From Pseudoxanthomonas sp. (lineage in GTDB: Bacteria; Pseudomonadota; Gammaproteobacteria; Xanthomonadales; Xanthomonadaceae), in assembly GCF_002863005.1 (NCBI RefSeq), contig NZ_PKDG01000049.1, positions 148,462 through 212,461 on the forward strand: 64,000 bases of DNA, in the 5' to 3' direction. The translations under genes and the position numbers were made by a program. Below the pieces are notes generated by a model that saw only the letters and a list, made by a program, of their open reading frames with translations, was not told where the DNA came from and ran no database searches. Positions 33,453 through 41,684 of the stretch are shown here, one piece after another (position 1 is the first letter of the stretch; each line of letters starts with the position of its first letter).

Positions 33453-33716
33453 TCACGTCGGCGCCGGGAAATCCGACAGTGCCGTACCCGCCACGGAGAC
33501 CAGCCTATCGAGGCGGACGTGCTCGCCCGAGTCGAGTTCCACCCGTTCGACGCCGTCGCGCGCGGACAGCGTGACGAGGCGGCAGGTCCGCCGTTGCATC
33601 ACGCCATCGTCGTCGAGGAAGCGGACTTCGACGGCGGTGCGACGCATGGCCGTGGCTTCCAGCACATCATGGAATTCGCAGTTGACGGGCAGATAGGGCG
33701 CGCGTGAATCGGGCAT
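33453..33716 (-). CDS. Rof-like Rho-binding antiterminator
   Basis: This 87-residue protein resembles Rof/YaeO: Y-LPVNCEFHDVLEATAM at the N-terminus, VEVRFLDDDGVMQRRTCRLVTL strands, and ELDSGEHVRLDRLVSVAG at the C-terminus. Rof binds Rho and blocks its RNA-binding site, reducing Rho-dependent termination. The match is by pattern only, so the call is moderate. The ATG at 33716 is the first Met aligned with the family. It follows the nitronate monooxygenase promoter side and is divergent from the YCII gene by 141 bp. Confidence 0.6.
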   Translation of the reverse strand: MPDSRAPYLPVNCEFHDVLEATAMRRTAVEVRFLDDDGVMQRRTCRLVTLSARDGVERVELDSGEHVRLDRLVSVAGTALSDFPAPT

Positions 33717-33857
33717 GGCGTTTCGCTCGATGGTTTGCCGGCGGCCGCAACCGGGCCGCGGTAAGCTGCGTGCCCCGCAGGATGACACAGGCGGCGGACG
33801 TGTCGATGTCCGGCCTTTCGGTTCGTCGCCAAGGCGTCACGACCCACGGGAGTTCCC

Positions 33858-34229
33858 ATGAAGTACCTCGGCCTCGCCTATTTCACCCCCGAAAAGTTCG
33901 CCGCGATGAGCCCCGCGGCTGTCGAGGCGCTGGTCGGCCAGTGCCCTGCGCGGGACGACGCGATGCGCGCGACCGGCAAGGTGCGGTTGGCCGCGTCGCT
34001 GGGCGACCTGGATGGCTGGAAGACCCTTCGTCCCCGCCAAGGCCGGACGCAGGTCAGCGACGGGCCGTACACCGAGTCGAAGGAGGTGGTCGGCGGCCTT
34101 TTCATCATCGATGCCGACAGTCCCGAAGAGGCGGTGCGGATCGCTTCGCTGCATCCGGCGGCCACGCTCGGCGAGGAGGGCGGCTGGGCCGTCGAGCTGA
34201 TCCCCATGGAGTTCCATTTCGAAACATGA
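33858..34229 (+). CDS. YCII-related (DGPF-type) protein
   Basis: This 123-residue protein has the dimeric alpha-beta-barrel pattern of YCII/DGPF proteins: MKYLGLAYFTPEKFAAMS, the central DGPYTESKEVVGGLFIID, and DSPEEAVRIASLHPAA, ending with VELIPMEFH. DGPF proteins often accompany ECF sigma factors or are cotranscribed with oxidoreductases, but no sigma factor is present here. The reaction is unknown. It starts after ACGGGAGTTCCC and is followed 19 bp later by the HIT gene, so the two probably form an operon. Confidence 0.85.
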   Translation: MKYLGLAYFTPEKFAAMSPAAVEALVGQCPARDDAMRATGKVRLAASLGDLDGWKTLRPRQGRTQVSDGPYTESKEVVGGLFIIDADSPEEAVRIASLHPAATLGEEGGWAVELIPMEFHFET

Positions 34230-34248
34230 AGCCTTCGCGAGGTGGCAG

Positions 34249-34758
34249 ATGATCGAACTTCCTGTCCGGGATCCGTGCGACCTGTGCGTGGCCGCGCGCG
34301 ACGAGCCGTGGAAGATCATCGACGAGAGCGAGCACACGCTCACCGTGATCAATCCTTGGCAATTCGAGACCGGCCAGTGCTGCGTCATCACGCGCCGGCA
34401 CGTGGCGACGCTGCTCGATCTGTCCGCACCGGAGTGCGCGGCCGTCCTGGGGGCGGGCCAGCGCGTCGCCAGCGCCCTTGTCCGCGCCTATCGGCCGCTC
34501 GGCATCCTCACGTTCCAGAACAACGGCGTCTACAGCGGCCAGGAAACGCCGCACTTCCATTTCCACGTCGTGCCGCGGCAGCCCGGCAGCGACTGGGGCA
34601 TCGGCCCGCCGCAACTCGCCGTCTTCGAAAGCGCCGGGCGCAGGCGGGGTGCCGTCCACGACCCGAACGATGATGCGGCGCGGATGGCGCGCGTCCGCGT
34701 CTCCCTCGAACGCCTGACGGAGACGGCCGCGCAGATCCGCGCGCATCTGCCGGCTTGA
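34249..34758 (+). CDS. HIT family hydrolase
   Basis: This 169-residue protein contains the histidine triad ETPHFHFHVVPR near 103-114, which forms the nucleotidyl-binding and catalytic loop of HIT hydrolases. Upstream elements GQCCVITRRHVATLLDL and TFQNNGVYSGQ match the family. An N-terminal DPCDLCVAARDE may bind a metal, as in some bacterial HIT proteins. Substrates are likely nucleotide phosphoramidates or dinucleotides, but the exact one is unknown. The gene follows the YCII gene closely. Confidence 0.87.
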   Translation: MIELPVRDPCDLCVAARDEPWKIIDESEHTLTVINPWQFETGQCCVITRRHVATLLDLSAPECAAVLGAGQRVASALVRAYRPLGILTFQNNGVYSGQETPHFHFHVVPRQPGSDWGIGPPQLAVFESAGRRRGAVHDPNDDAARMARVRVSLERLTETAAQIRAHLPA

Positions 34759-34882
34759 TCTGCGCCGCTGACGGACATCGGCCGTTCTTGTCCGCAGGAC
34801 GCGCACTGCTTCCAGACACCGACACCGGTCAGCCGTCTCCGGTTCACACCAGCTTCGCGGGGCGTTGCGGCAAAGTTCCGCC

Positions 34883-35230
34883 ATGACTTCATTGAACATC
34901 CTCTACGTCGATGACGACGACACGCACCGCTCCATGGTGGCCGAGGCCATCGAGTTCGCGGGGCATACGGTGACGCAGGCCGCGACCGCGACGGCGGCGC
35001 TCGATCTGATGCGGCAGGCGACGTACGACTGCATCGTCACCGACTACTGGATGCCGGACATCACCGGCGCCACGGTCGCGCGCGAAGCACGCGTGCTCCA
35101 TCCCGGCGCAACCGTGTGCGTGGTCTCCGGCCACGACAAGAACGACATGGCGGGATTGCCGCCCGGCACCCTGCTGATGACGAAACCCTTCAACGTGCCG
35201 CTATTGCTGGACGTGCTGACGCCGCGCTAG
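34883..35230 (+). CDS. Stand-alone response regulator receiver protein
   Basis: This 115-residue protein is a single receiver domain: YVDDDD at 8-13, phosphoacceptor Asp54 in IVTDYWMPD, a conserved Ser in CVVSGHD, and Lys in LLMTKPF. It has no output domain, as in CheY-like shuttles or phosphate sinks. No kinase is encoded next to it. The ATG at 34883 is chosen because it starts just before the first strand. It is convergent with the LysR gene. Confidence 0.87.
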   Translation: MTSLNILYVDDDDTHRSMVAEAIEFAGHTVTQAATATAALDLMRQATYDCIVTDYWMPDITGATVAREARVLHPGATVCVVSGHDKNDMAGLPPGTLLMTKPFNVPLLLDVLTPR

Positions 35231-35263
35231 TCGAGAACGCCACCGTGACGCGCAGTCCGGGAC

Positions 35264-36208
35264 TCACGCCGGCGGCGCATCGCGCGCCTTGGGTGGCAGG
35301 ATCGCCGGTGCCTGCTGCGCCATCAGGTCCACGACCCAATCGATGAACACCCGCAGCTTGCGGCTGACATGGCGGCTGGGCGGAAACGCCAGGTAAAGCG
35401 GCATCGGCGCCAGCTGCCAGTCCTCGAACAGCGGCACCAGTTCGCCGTGCGCGACGGGCTCGCGGGCCATGTACTGCGGCAGCCACAGCACGCCCATGCC
35501 GGCCAGCCCCGCCGCCAGATAGGCGTTGCCATCGTCCACCGACATGACGGGCCGGCCGTGCACGCTGACGTGTTCGTCGCCTCGTTGCAGGTCGTACGCC
35601 AGCGGAGGGCCGGTGCGCGATCCGCGATAGCCGACGATGCAGTGCGCGCCGTCGTCCAGCGCGTGGGGATGCACCGGCGTGCCCGCGCGTGCCAGGTAGG
35701 CCGGCGATGCATAGATGCCCAGTGCCAGGTCTGCCAGGTGGCGTGCCCGCAGCGAGGGATCGGAGAGCGTGCCACCGCGCACCACGCAGTCGACGTTCTC
35801 GTCGATCAGGTCCACATGCCGGTCGCTGGCGCCCAGGTCCAGCTGGATATCGGGATAGCGCGCGTGGAAATCCGGCAGCGCCGGCACCAGGACCAGGCGC
35901 GCCAGCGGCGCAGGCACGTCCACGCGCAGCCGTCCGCGCGGCGCCTCGGACGCGGCCGACAGACTGGTCTCGGCATCGTCCAGGTCGGCCAGCAGGCGGA
36001 CCACGCGCGCGTAGTACGCGGCGCCGTCGGCGGTCGCGTTGACCTTGCGCGTGGTGCGGTGGAGCAGCTTCACCCGCAGGTGCGCCTCCAGGGACTGCAC
36101 CAGCTGCGTCACCCGCGTGCGGCTCGACTGCAGCGTCTCGGCGGCCCGGGTGAAGCTGCCGGTCTCGACCACGCGGACGAAGGCCTGCATCGCGTCGATG
36201 CGGTCCAT
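35264..36208 (-). CDS. LysR-family transcriptional regulator
   Basis: This 314-residue protein has the N-terminal LysR helix-turn-helix (IDAMQAFVRVVETGSFTRAA, SSRTRVTQLVQSLEAHL, LLHRTTRKV) and a C-terminal substrate-binding domain (GRLRVDVPAPLARLVLVPAL, VDCVVRGGTLSD, GLAGMGVLWLPQYM). It is divergent from the RidA-family gene with 136 bp between starts, the usual arrangement for a LysR regulator and its target. The effector is unknown. The ATG at 36208 follows an AGGAGTGCG site. Confidence 0.9.
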   Translation of the reverse strand: MDRIDAMQAFVRVVETGSFTRAAETLQSSRTRVTQLVQSLEAHLRVKLLHRTTRKVNATADGAAYYARVVRLLADLDDAETSLSAASEAPRGRLRVDVPAPLARLVLVPALPDFHARYPDIQLDLGASDRHVDLIDENVDCVVRGGTLSDPSLRARHLADLALGIYASPAYLARAGTPVHPHALDDGAHCIVGYRGSRTGPPLAYDLQRGDEHVSVHGRPVMSVDDGNAYLAAGLAGMGVLWLPQYMAREPVAHGELVPLFEDWQLAPMPLYLAFPPSRHVSRKLRVFIDWVVDLMAQQAPAILPPKARDAPPA

Positions 36209-36344
36209 GCGCACTCCTTGGGGGGGCGGGAATTGTTTCGATTCTACAAACAGTGATCCCGCGATCGGCGTGTATATCCGGAAAGCCACGGTGCCTAGAG
36301 TGATCGCCATGCATCGGGCGACCGGCCCGACAGGAGATGCGTCC

Positions 36345-36737
36345 ATGAACACCCGCAACGTCGTTTTCCCCGCAGGCCGCCACGCGCTGTACGAGCATCA
36401 CCGCTATTCCCCGGCCGTGCGCGCCGATGGCTTCCTGTTCGTGTCCGGACAGGTGGGCAGCCGCGAGGATGGCACGCCGGAGCCGGACTTCGAAGCGCAG
36501 GTGCGCCTGGCTTTCGCCAACCTGCAGGCGACCTTGCAGGCGGCCGGCTGCACCGTGGACGACATCGTCGACGTGACCACCTTCCATACCGATCCGGAAC
36601 GCCAGTTCGACACCGTGCTGGCGGTCAAGAACGACATCTTCCCGGCAGCGCCCTATCCGGCCTGGACCGCGCTCGGCGTGACCTGGCTTGCGGGATTCGA
36701 TTTCGAGATCAAGGTGATCGCACGCCTGCCGCGCTGA
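36345..36737 (+). CDS. RidA/YjgF family protein
   Basis: This 130-residue protein has RidA-type motifs: YSPAVRADGFLFVSGQVG, AFANLQATLQAAGCTVDDIVDVTTF and a C-terminal YPAWTALGVTWLAGFDFEIKVIA. RidA enzymes hydrolyse reactive enamines and imines from amino-acid metabolism. The usual arginine of the active site near the C-terminus (R-x-E-V/I) is not obvious here, so the activity may differ. It is divergent from the LysR regulator and probably regulated by it. Confidence 0.85.
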   Translation: MNTRNVVFPAGRHALYEHHRYSPAVRADGFLFVSGQVGSREDGTPEPDFEAQVRLAFANLQATLQAAGCTVDDIVDVTTFHTDPERQFDTVLAVKNDIFPAAPYPAWTALGVTWLAGFDFEIKVIARLPR

Positions 36738-36746
36738 GTGGATCCG

Positions 36747-37442
36747 TCACGCCGCCAGCGCGGCCTCCACCGCGGCGCTGGCGTGCAGGGCCGTGGTGTC
36801 GAACAGCGGCACGCGCGCGTCCTGCGGTCCCACCAGCAGGCCGATCTCGGTGCAGCCGAGGATGATGGCGTCCGCGCCGCGGTCGACCAGCGCGTCCATG
36901 ATGCGTCGGTAAGCGTCGCGCGCGCTGTCGCGGATCACGCCGCGGCACAGCTCGTCATAGATCACGTCGTGCACCACGGCACGGTCGTCCGCCGCCGGCA
37001 CGATCACCTGCAGGCCATGCACCTGCTGCAGGCGCTCGCGATAGAACGCCTGCTCCATGGTGAAGCGGGTGCCCAGCAGCCCGACGGTACGATGGCCGGC
37101 GGCGGCCATCGCCGCGCCCGTGGCATCGGCGATGTGCAGCAGCGGAATCGACACAGCCGCCTCGATCTGCGGCGCCACCTTGTGCATGGTGTTGGTACAC
37201 AGCACCAGCAGGTCGGCACCGGCGGCCTGCACGCGGCGCGCTGCATCGGCCAGGCGCTCGCCGGCCGCGTCCCAGTCGCCTGCGTGCTGCCACTGCTCGA
37301 TCTCGTGGAAGTCCACGCTGTACAGCACCACGCACGCCGAATGCAGCCCGCCCAGTCGCTCCCTGATGCCCTCGTTGATCTGGCGGTAGTAGGGCACCGT
37401 CGACTCCCAGCTCATCCCCCCGATCAGTCCGATCATCTTCAT
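36747..37442 (-). CDS. Aspartate/glutamate racemase family protein
   Basis: This 231-residue protein has the racemase signature: MIGLIGGMSWESTVPYY at the N-terminus, first catalytic cysteine in LLVLCTNTMHK, and the second in ADAIILGCTEIGLLV. These cysteines form the two-base mechanism of PLP-independent Asp/Glu racemases such as YgeA. The substrate may be aspartate, glutamate or a broader range. It is convergent with RidA and divergent from a YCII gene. The start at 37442 is the first Met of the family pattern. Confidence 0.87.
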   Translation of the reverse strand: MKMIGLIGGMSWESTVPYYRQINEGIRERLGGLHSACVVLYSVDFHEIEQWQHAGDWDAAGERLADAARRVQAAGADLLVLCTNTMHKVAPQIEAAVSIPLLHIADATGAAMAAAGHRTVGLLGTRFTMEQAFYRERLQQVHGLQVIVPAADDRAVVHDVIYDELCRGVIRDSARDAYRRIMDALVDRGADAIILGCTEIGLLVGPQDARVPLFDTTALHASAAVEAALAA

Positions 37443-37588
37443 GCGCGCGCCGCCTGCCGTGTGATCACGCGTCGAATATGCGCGGCCGCGCAGCGGCGAG
37501 GCTTGAGCGTCACGGCGGGCGAGGGTAGGTTGCCCGGACCAAGGGGTGGCACGCCGCGCCCCCTCGACGCCGCCCACGAGGATGCCCG

Positions 37589-37927
37589 ATGAAGTACCTG
37601 ATCTCCTTTCCCAGCGCCGCGATGGTCGTGTCCGGCAGCGAGCTGGATGCCGCAGGGCGCGATTCGCGTGCGGTGATCGCGGCGGCGAAGGCCGCGGGTG
37701 TGTATGTCTTTGGGGGTGGCATCGACGAAAGCGTGCCACCGGTCCTGGTGTCCGCGGACGCGACCGTCGTCGACGGAGGCTATCCGTGGGCACCGCCGCT
37801 CACCGGCGGATTCTGCGTACTCGAGCTGCCCTCGCGTGAGGACGCGATCGCCTGGGCGGCGCGCATCGCCAGGGCCTGTCGCTGCGACCAGGAACTGCGG
37901 GTATTCGGATTCGATCCGGCTTCGTAG
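37589..37927 (+). CDS. YCII-related protein (second copy)
   Basis: This 112-residue protein belongs to the YCII fold: MKYLISFPSAAMVV, VYVFGGGIDESVPPVLVSADATVVDGGY and the C-terminal TGGFCVLELPSREDAIAWAARIA. It differs from the copy at 33858 in lacking the long DGPF stretch. Function is unknown. It is followed 107 bp downstream by an amidohydrolase in the same direction, with no sign of coupling. Confidence 0.8.
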   Translation: MKYLISFPSAAMVVSGSELDAAGRDSRAVIAAAKAAGVYVFGGGIDESVPPVLVSADATVVDGGYPWAPPLTGGFCVLELPSREDAIAWAARIARACRCDQELRVFGFDPAS

Positions 37928-38034
37928 GCACGGACCCTCCGCCCGCGCCGCGGATGGCGCGTGCCCGCGCGACCGACGCGTCCCCTATGCTGGGCGTCAT
38001 CGATGCCCGGACAGGCCGGGCGGGAGAGGACATC

Positions 38035-39327
38035 ATGCTGACCCTGCTTGCGGCGCGGCGCGTTACCGCCGGCGTGCTTGTCGCGCTTCTTTTCGCTGCT
38101 CCCGTGGCGGCGCACGACCTGGCCATCGTTGGTGCGCGCCTCTACCCCGCACCGGATGTCGCTCCGCTCGACGACGCCACCCTGGTGATCCGCGACGGCC
38201 GCATCGTGGCCATAGGCGCCCGTGAGCGCGTGTCGGTGCCGGCCGGCATGCGTGTCGTCGATGGTCGCGGCAAGAGCGTGGCGGCCGGCTTCTGGAACAG
38301 CCACGTGCATCTGATCAAGCCGCCTTTCCTCACGCCGGACACGCAGCCGGCGGCGGCACTGGACGCGGCACTGCGTGACCGCTTCACGCGCTGGGGCTTC
38401 ACCACGCTGTTCGACATCGCGTCGTTGCCGGGCGATGCACGTGCGTTGCGCGCGCGCATCGCGCGTGGCGACGTCGTGGGCCCCCAGCTGCTGACCGTCG
38501 ACATGCCGTTCTTTCCCGAGCACGGCACGCCGATCTACGTGCGCGAGCTCTGGGCGCAGACCCACGCGCCCAGCGCGGAAGTGGCGACGGCCGAGCAGGC
38601 GCGCACGCGTGCGGCGGCGCAGATCGCGGCAGGGGCGGATGGCGTGAAGCTGTTCACCGGCGCGATCATCGGCGGCCCCGGTGGCGTGTTGCCGATGTCG
38701 AAGGAAATCGCCACCGCGGCGGTGGCCGAGGCGCATGCGCATGGCAAGCCCGCGTTCGCGCATCCTACCGACCGCGCGGGCCTCGATGTCGCGGTGGAGA
38801 GCGGCGTCGATGTCCTCGCGCATGCGGCCCCCGACGCGGGCGCGTGGTCGCCCGACTTCGTCGCACGCCTGAAGGCGGGCAACGTCGCGTTCGTGCCCAC
38901 GCTGACCCTGTTCGATTCGGAACTGCGTCGCGAAGGCGTGCACGCGCCCGTGCTGGAGAGGTTCGTCGGCGCCGCGAAGCAGCAGCTCGGTGCGATGGCG
39001 CAGGGCGGCGGCGTGGTGCTGTTCGGTACCGACGCCGGGTACATCGAGGTGTACGACACGCAGCTCGAGTTCCAGCTGATGGCGGCTGCGGGCCTGGACT
39101 GGCGGCAGATCCTCGCCAGCCTCACCACGGCGCCGGCGCAACGCTTCGGCCAGGCCTCGGTGCGCGGGCGCTTGCAGGAGGGGCTTGCCGGTGATCTGGT
39201 GCTGCTGGGATCCGATCCGCAGGCGCGCATCGATGCCTTCGCGGACGTGCGCATGACGGTGCGCGGCGGGCAGGTGATCTACGACGCCGCGGCGACGCCT
39301 GTCGTACCTGTTCCCGCACGCGACTGA
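38035..39327 (+). CDS. Secreted amidohydrolase family protein
   Basis: This 430-residue metal-dependent hydrolase has a signal peptide (LLAARRVTAGVLVALLFAAPVAAH) and typical amidohydrolase parts: VVDGRGKSVAAGFWNSHVHL with the H-x-H metal site, GADGVKLFTGAII (position of the bridging lysine), AFAHPTDRAG, VLAHAAPD and VVLFGTDAGY with the late aspartate. It ends with DLVLLGSDPQARIDAFADVR, as in imidazolonepropionase-like members. The substrate is unknown. The ATG at 38035 follows GGGAGAGGACATC. Confidence 0.85.
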   Translation: MLTLLAARRVTAGVLVALLFAAPVAAHDLAIVGARLYPAPDVAPLDDATLVIRDGRIVAIGARERVSVPAGMRVVDGRGKSVAAGFWNSHVHLIKPPFLTPDTQPAAALDAALRDRFTRWGFTTLFDIASLPGDARALRARIARGDVVGPQLLTVDMPFFPEHGTPIYVRELWAQTHAPSAEVATAEQARTRAAAQIAAGADGVKLFTGAIIGGPGGVLPMSKEIATAAVAEAHAHGKPAFAHPTDRAGLDVAVESGVDVLAHAAPDAGAWSPDFVARLKAGNVAFVPTLTLFDSELRREGVHAPVLERFVGAAKQQLGAMAQGGGVVLFGTDAGYIEVYDTQLEFQLMAAAGLDWRQILASLTTAPAQRFGQASVRGRLQEGLAGDLVLLGSDPQARIDAFADVRMTVRGGQVIYDAAATPVVPVPARD

Positions 39328-39658
39328 CCGGCGCGTTCGGTGGAAGGGCCGCGCGCTCCGCAGCGTGGACGAAGGGCGTTCGAGATGTCCGTTGCGAGTG
39401 CGCTGAAGTGCATGGCGACGACGATCACGGCGCGCACATGTCGATCAACGGCATCCGCATGAAGCGTGGATTACGGTCTCCTCATCCGTTTCGACGATGA
39501 AGGCAGTGATCCAACTGCGACGGAATTCATGAATTTGAACGCGCGTCGTTCACCATCTTCACGCCGCCTCGACGTACGAGAACGCGGGGTAACAGGCTGG
39601 TGCCGACATCGGCTGAAACGCCGCTATATTCCCAGCTCCCAGAAGAAGGAGGATTGGA
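39328..39658 (+). promoter_or_regulatory. 331-bp intergenic region with lpp-like promoter
   Basis: This non-coding stretch has no supported gene. Near its end TATATT at 39625-39630 is a good -10 hexamer, with a weak -35 around 39601-39607 (TGCCGA). AAGAAGGAGG follows as a very strong ribosome site before the lipoprotein gene. Such strong signals are expected for an abundant Lpp-type protein. Confidence 0.5.
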
Positions 39659-39928
39659 ATGTTCACCAACAAGCGATTCATGACGACGGCCCGTGTGCTC
39701 GGTGTGGCGATGGTGGCCGGCGTGGCCCTGAGCGGCTGCGCGACCTACGACGACGAGTTCGCAGGCATCAACTCGCGCCTGGACCAGCTGGACACGAAGG
39801 TGCAGGGTGCGGCGCAGAGCGCCGATGCCGCGAACCAGTCCGCACAGCAGGCCAACCAGCGCCTGGATCAGATCGAAGGCCGCGTGCGTCAGCTCGAGTC
39901 CGCGCCGCGTCGCGTGCCGCGCGGCTGA
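39659..39928 (+). CDS. Lpp-like alanine-zipper outer-membrane lipoprotein
   Basis: This 89-residue lipoprotein has a signal with Cys27 in GVALSGC, then a coiled coil of heptads rich in Ala, Gln and Asp (INSRLDQLDTKVQGAAQSAD, ANQSAQQANQRLDQIEGRV). It resembles Braun-type or OprI lipoproteins, abundant structural proteins of the outer membrane. It ends with PRRVPRG and has no terminal lysine, which is the residue linked to peptidoglycan in Escherichia coli Lpp. It lies just before an L,D-transpeptidase gene. Confidence 0.78.
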   Translation: MFTNKRFMTTARVLGVAMVAGVALSGCATYDDEFAGINSRLDQLDTKVQGAAQSADAANQSAQQANQRLDQIEGRVRQLESAPRRVPRG

Positions 39929-39964
39929 CCGCGCCCGCACGATTCGTGACGGATCGTGCAATCC

Positions 39965-39998
39965 GCATTCCGGTGGCCGCGACAGGCCACCGGGATGC
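39965..39998 (+). terminator. Strong hairpin after the Lpp-like gene
   Basis: A 14-bp stem with one mismatch (CCGGTGGCC/GGCCACCGG core at 39970-39993) lies 37 bp after the stop. There is no T run, so it may be a stabilising 3-prime structure, or may reduce readthrough into the L,D-transpeptidase gene. Confidence 0.5.
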
Positions 39999-40039
39999 GT
40001 ACTGACATCGCTCCAGTGTCGAGGAACCGCACCCTCCGT

Positions 40040-40798
40040 ATGCGCCCGCATTCTTTCATCCGTATCGTCAGCGGCGCGCTGTTGCTGACGCTCGCTTTCG
40101 CCGGTTCTGTTGCGGCCAAGTCCCAGGCCGATACCTCACGGGCCGACAGGGCCTCCGAGGCCAAACCGGCGCAAGCGGCCACCAGTGCCGACCAGCTCCC
40201 GGAAGGCCAGCAGGTCTCCGACACGATCGTCGCGCTCGCAGGCTGGATCGTCGCGACCAGGGACAGCCAGGGATATCCCTTTGCCATCATCGACAAGGCG
40301 GCGGCGCAGATCCTGGTGTTCGACGGCGAGGGTCGCCCGCGCGGCGCCGCACCGGGCCTGTTCGGATCGGCGGTCGGCGATCACACGGCGCCCGGCGTCG
40401 CGGGACTTGCCCTTCGGGAGATTCCCGGCCGTGACCGCACGACGCCGGCAGGTCGCTTCGTGGGTGGCTTCGGCCCCTCCATCGACGCCGGACGCGTGCT
40501 GTGGGTGGACTACGATTCCGCGGTCTCCATCCATCCGACCGCCACCGGGGTTCCCGCCGAGAAGCGCGAAGAGCGACTCGCGTCGCCGACACCGGACGAC
40601 AACCGCATCACGCACGGCTGCATCAACGTAGCGCCCACGTTCTACACCGACATCATGCAGCCGACGTTCGAGAAGGGCGGGGTGTTCTACATCCTGCCGG
40701 ACAAGGACACGCTCGAAGACACGTTCCCCGAGTTCGCGCAGAGCCGTGCGGACATGGCGGACGGCGGTAAGAAGCGGGGACGCTCGGCCCGCAAGTGA
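40040..40798 (+). CDS. L,D-transpeptidase (YkuD-like) family protein
   Basis: This 252-residue secreted protein has a signal peptide ending near SVAAK and a variable Ala-rich linker. Its catalytic block is ITHGCINVAPTFY, in which Cys in HGCIN is the nucleophile, with His in VSIHPTATG earlier. L,D-transpeptidases attach lipoproteins to peptidoglycan or make 3-3 crosslinks. The usual S-x-G-C-x-R/N is replaced here by T-H-G-C-I-N, seen in a subgroup of YkuD proteins. It lies 111 bp after the Lpp-like gene. Confidence 0.75.
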   Translation: MRPHSFIRIVSGALLLTLAFAGSVAAKSQADTSRADRASEAKPAQAATSADQLPEGQQVSDTIVALAGWIVATRDSQGYPFAIIDKAAAQILVFDGEGRPRGAAPGLFGSAVGDHTAPGVAGLALREIPGRDRTTPAGRFVGGFGPSIDAGRVLWVDYDSAVSIHPTATGVPAEKREERLASPTPDDNRITHGCINVAPTFYTDIMQPTFEKGGVFYILPDKDTLEDTFPEFAQSRADMADGGKKRGRSARK

Positions 40799-40892
40799 GT
40801 CGCACGCGGCAGCAGCCTGCGCGTCACGCATCTGCCAGCGACGTGGACGCTCGCGCGCATTCACGCGCGTGCGTCGCCCGCACCGCTCAGTT

Positions 40893-41294
40893 TCAATCCT
40901 CTATCGCCTCCACGCCCTGCAGGTCCAGTTCGGCCAGGCGTGCGCGCATGGCCGCGAGTCGTTCGGGCGAGTGGCCGACCCAGCCGTGTACTTCCGCGAC
41001 CACGCGCAAGGGGTCGCGCGTCCGGTAGGAGCGCGTCGGATTGCCGGGGAATTTCTTGTCGGTGAGGTTGGGGTCGTCTTCGAAGGGGCCGGTCGGCTCG
41101 ACGATGTAGATGTGCCCGCGTCCCGCGCCGACCGCCAGTTCCGCGCCCCATGTCGCCGCTTCCAGCATGGCGGTCAGATAGACGTACTTCGCGACGCGGC
41201 GTTTGCCGAAGTTGGAAACGTGGCCTGCGACGATCAGGTCGCCGGGGACGAGTGTTGCCTGGGTGCCGTGGTAGTAGACCGGGGTATCGCGCAT
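40893..41294 (-). CDS. arr: NAD(+)--rifampin ADP-ribosyltransferase
   Basis: This 133-residue protein is a full Arr enzyme: VYYHGTQATLVPGDLI, the loop GHVSNFGKRRVAKYVYLTAMLEAA, GRGHIYIVEPTGPFEDDPNLTDKKFPGNPTRSY (two pieces of the NAD-binding surface), and DPLRVVAEVHGWV. Arr transfers ADP-ribose from NAD+ to the C23 hydroxyl of rifamycins and inactivates them. Length equals that of known Arr proteins. The setting has no integron or transposon signs, so this looks like a resident chromosomal gene. A TATATAAC -10-like sequence lies upstream on the minus strand near 41377-41384. Confidence 0.9.
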   Translation of the reverse strand: MRDTPVYYHGTQATLVPGDLIVAGHVSNFGKRRVAKYVYLTAMLEAATWGAELAVGAGRGHIYIVEPTGPFEDDPNLTDKKFPGNPTRSYRTRDPLRVVAEVHGWVGHSPERLAAMRARLAELDLQGVEAIED

Positions 41295-41395
41295 GGGAGG
41301 AGCTCGTGTGGCCTGCCGAATCGACAGGCCGGCGATACTGATGCCCGCCCCGGGCCTTGCCGCAAGCCCCGGGGCGTTATATACATTGAGGGTGG

Positions 41396-41419
41396 GAGGC
41401 GCAGCGCGCCTCTTTTTTT
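41396..41419 (+). terminator. Intrinsic terminator without evident gene upstream
   Basis: GAGGCGC and GCGCCTC pair around AGC and are followed by seven Ts (41413-41419), a textbook intrinsic terminator on the plus strand. It sits between the divergent arr and SDR genes, 265 bp before the SDR start. No plus-strand gene precedes it, so it may end a small RNA or an attenuated leader. A GC hairpin (CCCCGGGCC region, 41349-41374) lies just upstream. Confidence 0.7.
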
Positions 41420-41684
41420 GTGCCTGGATTCCGGTGTCTCGCAACGGGAGCATCCACCCGGATCGATGTCGGCCAACGAGTCTTGCAGCGCCGCAGGCAG
41501 GCGATGCCGACTGGCATGTGCCATCCGCCATGGCATTGCCTGCCTTAAACGCGTCTTAAAGTCGCATCGCGACACTGCCTCACGGCGACGATGCACCGCG
41601 TCGTCGTGCCCCGCGCTGCGTCGTGTCGCTCGTCGTGCGAAGCCTCTGCGTGCTCTTCTTTCTTCCCTCCACAAGGTAACGATC

